Source: Alphaproteobacteria bacterium
Lineage (GTDB): Bacteria > Pseudomonadota > Alphaproteobacteria > CADEGL01
Direction: 5' to 3'
NCBI GenBank assembly: GCA_026400755.1
Contig: JAPLOM010000003.1
Coordinates: 1-61,457 of the forward strand
DNA: 61,457 nt
The notes beneath the pieces are model-generated. The model saw only the letters and a list, made by a program, of their open reading frames with translations. It had not been told where the DNA came from and did no database searches. Within the stretch, counting starts at the first letter, position 1, and every line of letters begins with the position of its first letter. The translations under genes and the position numbers were made by a program. Below are positions 1-8,099 of this stretch, piece after piece.

Positions 1-386
1 CTCAAGCAACCCTGTGCCCGTGGACGTATCCCACGCGCGAGCGGGCGGCGAAGACGCTCACTATAGGGTATCTGAATACCTATCTTGCAAAGCACGGTGG
101 CCGGGATCAGAGAGCGGTAGTTCGCCTTCCGTGGGCATTCTAGCCGTCAAGCCCTTGATGGAGGCTCAACGCAAAAAGCGGCGTTCAGACTCGCCATTAC
201 GAATCCTTGATCCAACCTGGGAAGCTTACTATCGAACCATCGGATCAATAACGGAAAGGACCCACCGTTCGAGAATCGCATTGCCCTAGGGTAAATGCAG
301 CATCAGCGCATCCGGCCTCGGCGGATGCGCCTTCGTCGAAAAGACGGTATCAGGGGATGAGGCAGGCGAGCCGATAGGCCGAAAGG
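1..386. other. no recognisable gene
   Basis: I can assign nothing here. One plus-strand frame is open from the window edge to a TAG at 287-289, but its 91-residue product resembles nothing I know and its composition is less GC-rich than the neighbouring genes. A short inverted repeat, GGTAT-CTGA-ATACC, lies near 67-80. In many alphaproteobacteria a carD-type regulator follows the ferredoxin gene; I do not see one. This could be degenerate sequence or the edge of a gene that lies mostly outside the window. Confidence 0.4.
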
Positions 387-722
387 CTATTTCGCGCCGG
401 GGTCTGGCTTGAATTCCGTCTCGAGCTTGCCCTCGACGCTCTTCCATTGCTCGGCGTCGGCGGGCACCTCGCCCTTGCGGGTGATGTTGGGCCAGTCGAC
501 GGAGTATTGCCGGTTGAACTGGACCCATTTCTCCATGTCCGTGTCGGTGTCCGGGTGAATCGCTTCCGGCGGGCACTCGGGCTCGCACACACCGCAGTCG
601 ATGCATTCGTCGGGGTGAATGACGAGCATCACCTGTCCCTCGTAGAAGCAATCGACGGGGCAGACTTCGACGCAGTCCTGGTACTTGCAGCGGATGCAAG
701 CTTCCGTCACGACGTAGGTCAT
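387..722 (-). CDS. fdxA: 7Fe-8S type ferredoxin
   Basis: Small soluble electron carrier of 111 residues. The N-terminal half holds the two cysteine clusters of a [3Fe-4S]/[4Fe-4S] ferredoxin: [14 protein letters not shown] (cysteines 9, 12, 17, 21) followed by [12 protein letters not shown]. The C-terminal half is the extended tail ([11 protein letters not shown]) usual in the FdxA family. I start at the ATG at 722 because GGAGGAAACG sits directly in front of it; a longer frame to 773 adds 17 unrelated residues. It lies 108 bases downstream of the S4 protein gene on the same strand, the usual alphaproteobacterial order helicase, S4 protein, ferredoxin. The redox partner cannot be told from sequence. 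Confidence 0.93.
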   Translation of the reverse strand: MTYVVTEACIRCKYQDCVEVCPVDCFYEGQVMLVIHPDECIDCGVCEPECPPEAIHPDTDTDMEKWVQFNRQYSVDWPNITRKGEVPADAEQWKSVEGKLETEFKPDPGAK

Positions 723-830
723 CGTTTCCTCCGGTCCCCACCGCACGTCCAGCGCGGGCACGCCGGCCGTCATCGCTGCGGCCGGCCTGTTTATAAGGCC
801 GGAGCCCGCGGCGCGGCAAGGCGCGACGAA

Positions 831-1083
831 TCACAAGTCCTCGTAGAGGCCGCACGCTTCCGAGGCCGGTCCACGACGCGTCCCCAGTGACACCACGCGC
901 AGCACGCGCACCTGCGTGCCCAGCGCCAAGGTCAGCACGTCACCCGGCCGCACCGGATGATGCGCCTTGCCGGTCTTGATCCGGTTGATGCGAAGCCCGT
1001 CCTCGACGCAGAAGGCCGTCGCGCGCGCCCGGCTCTTGAACAGGCGCGCGCGCCAAAGCCAGATGTCGAGCCGGCACGCGTCT

Positions 1084-1094
<11 letters not shown>
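831..1094 (-). CDS. S4-domain RNA-binding protein (Hsp15-like)
   Basis: An 87-residue basic protein built almost entirely of an S4 RNA-binding fold: residues 9-35 (LDIWLWRARLFKSRA...GLRIN) match the helix-loop-helix RNA contact of Hsp15 and ribosomal S4 relatives. Hsp15 proteins bind stalled 50S subunits that still carry nascent chains, so a ribosome-related role is likely but inferred. The start is a TTG at 1094, with AAGGGA about seven bases upstream, and it overlaps the last codons of the helicase gene by 11 bases. That suggests translational coupling. This family usually sits beside the SUV3-like helicase in alphaproteobacteria. Confidence 0.85.
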
Positions 1095-3576
<2,482 letters not shown>

Positions 3577-3637
3577 GACGCGATCCTCACGCGAAGGGCG
3601 CTTGGAGGCAAGAACGCACGGCGCCAGCGCATCGGGC

Positions 3638-3663
3638 GGAACCGTTACCTCCCCCACCGCGTT
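3638..3663 (+). promoter_or_regulatory. EcfG (general stress sigma) promoter match
   Basis: GGAAC at 3638-3642, a 17-base spacer, then CGTT at 3660-3663. This is a full match to the GGAAC-N16/17-CGTT consensus of the alphaproteobacterial general-stress sigma factor. It lies 32 bases before the ATG of the tiny membrane-peptide gene and points the right way. The sequence match is direct; its use is inferred. Confidence 0.7.
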
Positions 3664-3695
3664 AGCGCTTGGGACCATCTGTTGACGAGGCTCTC

Positions 3696-3770
3696 ATGCG
3701 CTATCTTCTTTTGTGGCTGATCGGCATTCCGATCCCCGTTCTGATCCTGATCTGGCTGTTTTTCCGCTAA
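3696..3770 (+). CDS. 24-residue single-span membrane peptide
   Basis: A very short gene encoding MRYLLLWLIGIPIPV then LILIWLFFR. Nearly the whole product is one hydrophobic helix interrupted by a Pro-Ile-Pro turn, so it should insert in the inner membrane. GAGG stands six bases before the ATG, and an EcfG-type promoter is 32 bases upstream. Peptides of this kind (YLLLW...IPIP...LIW) recur as unnamed small proteins in proteobacterial genomes as far as I recall; no function is known to me. The gene stands alone on the plus strand between minus-strand genes, and the helicase start lies 120 bases to its left. Confidence 0.7.
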   Translation: MRYLLLWLIGIPIPVLILIWLFFR

Positions 3771-3799
3771 CTGCGTCGATACGAGGCGGACGGGACGGT

Positions 3800-4012
3800 T
3801 TAGCGTTCCGCCGCCTCCGATGCGGCCGCCGCGCGAACGGGCTTCAGGCTTTCGCGCAGTTGCGCCTTGAGCGCCATCGGCTGGTTGTGCTTTCGCAGAA
3901 AGTCCCGGAAGGCTTCGTCCGCCAGTTCCTGGAAATCCTTCATCGCATCCCGGCCGAGTCCCTTGAGGGCCTGCCAGCTCCGTTCGTCGAAACTGACGCG
4001 TTTGTTCGGCAA
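3800..4012 (-). CDS. conserved small protein, ribbon-helix-helix-like
   Basis: A 70-residue soluble protein that I cannot name. It starts with a short basic strand (NKRVSFDE), then two amphipathic helices (WQALKGLGRDAMKDFQELAD and FRDFLRKHNQP), an arrangement reminiscent of ribbon-helix-helix DNA-binding proteins, and ends in an alanine-rich tail. That fold is a guess from the pattern. It belongs to a run of minus-strand small genes (3800-5143). The start is the ATG at 4012. Confidence 0.6.
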   Translation of the reverse strand: MPNKRVSFDERSWQALKGLGRDAMKDFQELADEAFRDFLRKHNQPMALKAQLRESLKPVRAAAASEAAER

Positions 4013-4021
4013 GACGCCGCC

Positions 4022-4198
4022 TTACCGGACGCGGCGCACGGGGCCGCGTCCGCGCGGCTCGCGCCACACGCGAAGGAATGCCCGCCGCTTGGCGTCACCG
4101 CGGAAGTCGGTGGAATCAGTTTCGGAAGCCACGATGGCGCCCGGTTGAGGGGTTTCGGACGGAAAGCTGGCCGACGGAGATGGTGCTTCGGACGTCAT
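4022..4198 (-). CDS. small hypothetical protein
   Basis: A 58-residue product with no family I recognise. The N-terminal half is rich in serine, proline and threonine and looks disordered; the C-terminal half is strongly basic (FRGDAKRRAFLRVWREPRGR). I chose the ATG at 4198 because GGGAGAGAAAGACG precedes it; a frame open to 4294 lacks such a site. It ends 9 bases before the start of the 70-residue gene and may be cotranscribed with it. It could be a spurious open frame, although spacing and ribosome binding site favour a real gene. Confidence 0.45.
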   Translation of the reverse strand: MTSEAPSPSASFPSETPQPGAIVASETDSTDFRGDAKRRAFLRVWREPRGRGPVRRVR

Positions 4199-4238
4199 CG
4201 TCTTTCTCTCCCATGTTCCCATCGCGGGCGGACGCCGG

Positions 4239-4433
4239 CTACTTTCTCGGAACCTTCTTACCCTTCTTGCGCGCCTTGGACAGACCGATCGCAATAGCCT
4301 GTTTGCGGCTTTTCACCTTGCCGCCTTTACCGCCCGGCCCGCTTTTCGCGGTGCCGCGCTTGTAACTGCGGACCTCTTTTTCCACGTCCTTTCCCGCGCT
4401 GCGGGAATACTTCCGCTTCTTCGTTGCAGCCAT
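4239..4433 (-). CDS. DUF6496-type lysine-rich small protein
   Basis: A 64-residue, extremely basic protein. It has the pattern I associate with DUF6496: KRKYSRSAGKDVEKEV, a KRGTAKSG linker, then KSRKQAIAIGLSKARKKGKK. The conserved SRKQAIAIGLS segment is the clearest marker. Function is unknown; the lysine content suggests nucleic-acid binding, which is inference only. The start is the ATG at 4433. It sits in a cluster of small genes with features of stress or stationary-phase proteins. Confidence 0.75.
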   Translation of the reverse strand: MAATKKRKYSRSAGKDVEKEVRSYKRGTAKSGPGGKGGKVKSRKQAIAIGLSKARKKGKKVPRK

Positions 4434-4505
4434 GTGTCATCTCCGTTTCCAAAACGGACGCGTCCGCCGCGCGGTGGCGGCGGACGCGGCAACAATCATT
4501 CGGTC

Positions 4506-4787
4506 TTACGGCGTTTTCGGCGGCGGATTGGCCTGCAGCGCAGGATCGGTCTGCTTATACTTGGCCTTTTTCGCCTTCTTGCTGTTCATGTCATGGGTGC
4601 CACTGGGCCCCATGCCGCCCGCGCCGGTCACGTTGCCGCCGCCGATCGGGTCCTTGGTATTGTTGTTCGGAACAGAGGTTCCTGGCGGGCTGCTCGGGGC
4701 CGTCTGCGCGGCCACCATGCCGGCCGCACCGACCAGCAGGCCAACCGTCAGAAGTCCGCTTGTTGCGTATTTGATCGCTCGCATCAT
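4506..4787 (-). CDS. small secreted protein with Asn/Gly/Pro-rich body
   Basis: A 93-residue protein with a clear signal peptide (MMRAIKYATSGLLTVGLLVG, cleavage probably after MVAAQ or AAQTA) and a low-complexity mature region rich in Pro, Gly, Asn and Lys. It ends in QANPPPKTP, close to the NAPPKTVP end of the neighbouring secreted protein. Two adjacent ATG codons (4787 and 4784) follow AAAGGAGATATC, a strong ribosome binding site. A near match to an EcfG promoter lies 43 bases upstream. It is probably periplasmic. Function unknown. Confidence 0.65.
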   Translation of the reverse strand: MMRAIKYATSGLLTVGLLVGAAGMVAAQTAPSSPPGTSVPNNNTKDPIGGGNVTGAGGMGPSGTHDMNSKKAKKAKYKQTDPALQANPPPKTP

Positions 4788-4829
4788 GATATCTCCTTTT
4801 GGCCCCAGGAAAGGGGCATCGGGAGATTC

Positions 4830-4854
4830 AACGAGCCGGCGCGGCAAAGGTTCA
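4830..4854 (-). promoter_or_regulatory. near match to EcfG promoter
   Basis: On the minus strand this reads TGAAC-N16-CGTT, one base off the GGAAC-N16/17-CGTT general-stress consensus. It lies 43 bases upstream of the ATG at 4787 of the small secreted protein. It is weaker evidence than the perfect sites at 3638 and 38714 because the first G is replaced. Confidence 0.4.
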
Positions 4855-4882
4855 GTGACGGAAACCGGATTTCGCGCGGAAC

Positions 4883-5143
4883 CTAGGGCACCGTCTTGGG
4901 CGGCGCGTTGTCCGACGTGCCGGATTTCATCGCTTTCTTACGCTGCGCGTTCTCTTTCCGGTTGGTGACGCTGTTGGCCGCGGCGCTGCTGCCCACCGGT
5001 TCTTTCTGCCGGGTGCTGGCCTGCGGAAGCCTGCTGGTGGTGGCACTGCTCTGCGCCCAGGCTTGGCCGGTACCGAAGGCGATAGCGCGGGCCAGGAGGC
5101 CTGCAACCACAAGTCCGCCCACACGATCGGTTTTCACTCGCAT
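4883..5143 (-). CDS. small secreted protein, paralogue of its neighbour
   Basis: An 86-residue protein with a signal peptide (MRVKTDRVGGLVVAGLLARA, cleavage probably near GQAWAQ) and a hydrophilic, Ser/Thr/Lys-rich mature part ending in NAPPKTVP. Its size, its layout and its KSGTSDNAPPKT end resemble the 4506-4787 product, so the two look like old tandem duplicates. I start at the ATG at 5143 with AAGGGGACCAG upstream; the longer frame to 5233 would bury the signal peptide. Function unknown. Confidence 0.6.
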   Translation of the reverse strand: MRVKTDRVGGLVVAGLLARAIAFGTGQAWAQSSATTSRLPQASTRQKEPVGSSAAANSVTNRKENAQRKKAMKSGTSDNAPPKTVP

Positions 5144-5467
5144 CTGGTCCCCTTTCGAAGCACTCGGACCATCATACGACGACGGACGAAAAAGCGGAAC
5201 GGCGGCGCTCCAGGGAGAAACGCCGCCGCCCACAATGTTGCGAGGCCGGGGAACCTCGCGGGTAAAATAACCAAGAAGCTCTTGCTTGGTTCCCGTGGTT
5301 ATTTCTTTTTTAGGGGCACCTGCGGCGATACGCTTTGCCTAGGACGACTTTGAAAGAAACGGCAGGGCGTTACCGGCAAACCCTCGAACGGCACGAACAG
5401 CCGCAGCGCGCTGCGCGCGCGGGCCGAGGAGCATCTTCTCTTCTACGGCCGCGAGTTCTCGGAGCCC
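5144..5467. other. intergenic region with hairpin and probable missing 5' end of the next gene
   Basis: The left part should hold the promoter for the minus-strand secreted protein. The centre holds a hairpin with a T-run (5265-5311). The right part, from about 5393, is in frame with the aminotransferase and reads like its true N-terminus, but without a usable start codon. Confidence 0.5.
5265..5311 (+). terminator. hairpin plus T-run, terminator or attenuator
   Basis: AAATAACC (5265-5272) pairs with GGTTATTT (5297-5304), directly followed by C and six T. An alternative inner stem, AACCAAG (5269-5275) with CTTGGTT (5285-5291), competes for the same bases. No plus-strand gene lies just upstream, so it could end a short unknown transcript or act as an attenuator in the leader of the aminotransferase gene. 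Confidence 0.4.
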
Positions 5468-6688
5468 GTGATCGTGAAGGCGCAGGGCGCCTATATCTAC
5501 GACGAGACCGGTCGCGCCATCATCGATTTCTCCTCCGGCCAGATGTGCGCGACGGTTGGGCATAACCATCCGGCCGTGGCCGAAGCCATTCGCGCTTCGT
5601 GCGACGATGCGATCCACTTGGACAGCACCAAGCTGTCGCCCGCCGTGATCGAGTTGGCCGAGGCGCTGTGTGCGCTTCTGCCGCCGCCATTGCAGAAGGC
5701 CATGTTCCTGTCCACGGGCGGGGAATCGAACGAGGCCGCGTTGCGCCTGGCCAAGCTGCACACGGGCAAGTTCGAGGTGATCGCGCTGGGCAATTCCTGG
5801 CACGGCACCACGGCGGGCGCGGCCTCCAGCACCTATGCGTCCGGCCGGCGCGGCTATGGCCCGTCCATGCCGGGCGGCTTTGCCCTGCCGCCGCCCAACG
5901 CCTATCGCTGCCCCATCCGCCACTGCCAGGACACATGCGACAAGACATGCTTAGAGGTCGGCTTCGATCAATACGATGCGTGGTCGACGGGCCAGGGCGC
6001 GGCCGTGATCGTCGAGCCGGTGCAAAGCGCGGGCGGCATGATCGTGCCGCCGGACGGCTATCTGGCGCGCCTGAAGGAACTGTGCGCGGCGCGCGGCATG
6101 GTGCTGATCTATGACGAGGCGCAAACGGGCCTGGGGCGCGTGGGCGCCAATTTCGGCTTCGAGATCGACGGTGTCGTGCCCGACATGATGACCCTATCGA
6201 AGACGCTGGGCGCGGGCGTGCCGCTGTCCGCGCTGGTCACGGGCGGCGAGATCGCGGAAGACGCGCGGCGCAAGGGATTTTCCTTCTACACCTCGCACGC
6301 CTCCGACCCGATGCCCGCCCGGGTGGGCCTGGCCGTGGTGAGGCTCTTGACCTCCGAGCGGCTGGCCGAGCGGGCGCGCGAGATGGGCGCCTATTTGCGT
6401 GCGGGTCTCGACGAGTTGCGCCAGCGTTATGAAGTGATCGGCGACGTGCGCGGTCGCGGGCTTCTGCTCGGCGTCGAGCTGGTGGAAGACCGCTTCAACA
6501 AGAAGCCGGCCATCGACCTGATCCTCAAGGTAACGGCGCGCTGCCTGGAATTGGGGCTCAACATCAACAAGGCCGGCGGCGCGAACGCGGTCTGGCGCTT
6601 GGCGCCGCCTTTGACCATCACGCGCGAAGAGATCGATTCCTCCCTCGCGATCCTGGATACGGCGCTGCGCGACTGTGGCGCACACTGA
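5468..6688 (+). CDS. class III PLP aminotransferase, 2,2-dialkylglycine decarboxylase-like
   Basis: PLP enzyme of the class III fold, closest by eye to 2,2-dialkylglycine decarboxylase. Matching segments are FSSGQMCATVGHNHPA, LSTGGESNEAALRLAK, the PLP-site aspartate in IYDEAQTGLGR, the Schiff-base lysine in TLSKTLGAGVPLS, and GDVRGRGLLLGVELV. From the GTG at 5468 it has 406 residues, but homology clearly begins about 25 codons earlier (SRSALRARAEEHLLFYGREF, from about 5396) with no ATG, GTG or TTG before the upstream stop at 5351. An ACG at 5393 or a CTG at 5411 are the only candidates, so the start may be mutated or misread. Substrate is uncertain. It converges with chrA, leaving four bases between the stops. 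Confidence 0.8.
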   Translation: MIVKAQGAYIYDETGRAIIDFSSGQMCATVGHNHPAVAEAIRASCDDAIHLDSTKLSPAVIELAEALCALLPPPLQKAMFLSTGGESNEAALRLAKLHTGKFEVIALGNSWHGTTAGAASSTYASGRRGYGPSMPGGFALPPPNAYRCPIRHCQDTCDKTCLEVGFDQYDAWSTGQGAAVIVEPVQSAGGMIVPPDGYLARLKELCAARGMVLIYDEAQTGLGRVGANFGFEIDGVVPDMMTLSKTLGAGVPLSALVTGGEIAEDARRKGFSFYTSHASDPMPARVGLAVVRLLTSERLAERAREMGAYLRAGLDELRQRYEVIGDVRGRGLLLGVELVEDRFNKKPAIDLILKVTARCLELGLNINKAGGANAVWRLAPPLTITREEIDSSLAILDTALRDCGAH

Positions 6689-6692
6689 AGCG

Positions 6693-8066
6693 TCAGCCCG
6701 CGACTCTTACAACATGCAACGCGAGACCCGCGGCCGAGCAGACGGCCAGCACGGGGATCATGCCAAGACGGAGAATGACGACGCCAGCCATCGCGGCGGC
6801 GGCGAGCGTCAGCGCCCACGGATCGACCGATGCCAAGACCGGCGCCGCGAAATCCAGGCCGAAGCCGCGCACGGGGCGTATCTCCGCGAACAGAACATGG
6901 AGCGCGAACCATAGCGCGAGGTTGAGGATGACGCCGACGACGGCGGCCGTGATGGTGGCCAGCGCTGCCGACAGCGCCTTGTTGCCGCGAAGCGCCTCGA
7001 CATAGGGGGCGCCGAGGAAGATCCATAGGAAGCACGGCGCGAAGGTGACCCAGGTGGTCAGCAAGCCGCCCAGCGTGCCCGCGACGAACGGCGGCAGCAC
7101 GCCAGGATCACGGAATGCGGCCATGAAGCCCACGAACTGGGTGACCATGATGAGCGGGCCCGGCGTCGTCTCCGCCATGCCCAACCCGTCCAGCATCTCG
7201 CCCGGCGCCAGCCAGTGATAATGCTCGACCGCCTGCTGGGCCACATAAGTCAGGACAGCGTAGGCGCCGCCGAAGGTGACCACGGCCATCTTGGAGAAGA
7301 AGACGGCGATCTGGCCGAACACGTGGTGCGGCCCGAGCCAAGCCAGGAGAATGGCCACGGGCAAAAGCCAAAGCAGAAGGAAAACGGCACCGATCTTGAG
7401 CGACCAGGCCCGGTTCGGGCGCGCGTGGTCGGGCATGGCTTCGCCCAGCGCGCTGTCGGCATCGGACAACGCGCCGCCGCTGCCGTGGCCACCCGTACCA
7501 ACAAAAGCGGGATGACCCGCGTGTCCACCCAGGAAGCCAATCACAGCCGCCGCCACGATGATCAGTGGGAACGGTACGGCAAAAAAGAAGATCGCAACGA
7601 ACGCGGCGGCGGCTAGGGCCACCATCGCGCCGTTGCGTAACGCGCGCTTCCCCACGCGCACGACGGCCTCCAGAACGATGGCCAGCACCGCCGCCTTCAG
7701 GCCAAGGAACAGCGCCTGCACCGAATCGAGCTTGCCGTAGGCGGCGTAAACCCAACTCAACGCCATGATGGCAAGGGCGCCGGGCGCGACGAACAAGAGG
7801 CCCGCGGCCAAGCCACCCTTCGTTCGATGAAGGAGCCAGCCGATATAGGTGGCCAATTGCTGTGCCTCCGGACCCGGCAACAGCATGCAGTAGTTGAGCG
7901 CATGGAGAAATCGCGTCTCGCCGATCCAGCGTTTCTCCTCGACCAGGATACGGTGCATGACCGCGATCTGGCCCGCCGGCCCGCCGAAGCTGAGCGCGGC
8001 CACGCGCAGCCAGACCCGGAGCGCGGCCTTGAACGGAATCCCGTGCGTTGTTTCAGTCGTGGCCAA
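6693..8066 (-). CDS. chrA: chromate transporter, two-domain CHR family
   Basis: Inner-membrane protein of 457 residues with two homologous CHR halves. The first has LSFGGPAGQIAVMH and LLPGPEAQQLATYIG; the second has VTFGGAYAVLTYVAQQA and GMAETTPGPLIMVTQFVG. These are the signature motifs of ChrA, which expels chromate by proton-coupled exchange. A hydrophilic loop near residues 185-215 separates the halves. It is the last gene of a minus-strand run kup, pcm, acyl-activating fusion, chrA with gaps of only 41, 27 and 33 bases, so it may be cotranscribed. No chrB-type regulator is seen. Substrates other than chromate are possible for this family. Confidence 0.9.
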   Translation of the reverse strand: MATTETTHGIPFKAALRVWLRVAALSFGGPAGQIAVMHRILVEEKRWIGETRFLHALNYCMLLPGPEAQQLATYIGWLLHRTKGGLAAGLLFVAPGALAIMALSWVYAAYGKLDSVQALFLGLKAAVLAIVLEAVVRVGKRALRNGAMVALAAAAFVAIFFFAVPFPLIIVAAAVIGFLGGHAGHPAFVGTGGHGSGGALSDADSALGEAMPDHARPNRAWSLKIGAVFLLLWLLPVAILLAWLGPHHVFGQIAVFFSKMAVVTFGGAYAVLTYVAQQAVEHYHWLAPGEMLDGLGMAETTPGPLIMVTQFVGFMAAFRDPGVLPPFVAGTLGGLLTTWVTFAPCFLWIFLGAPYVEALRGNKALSAALATITAAVVGVILNLALWFALHVLFAEIRPVRGFGLDFAAPVLASVDPWALTLAAAAMAGVVILRLGMIPVLAVCSAAGLALHVVRVAG

Positions 8067-8099
8067 TTTTGCCCCCCCCGCGAGGCTAGCGCGACGACG

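Noticed and set aside
14-289. 91-residue open frame at the window start
   Set aside because: No recognisable motif, no clear ribosome binding site and atypical composition; listed only as unassigned sequence.
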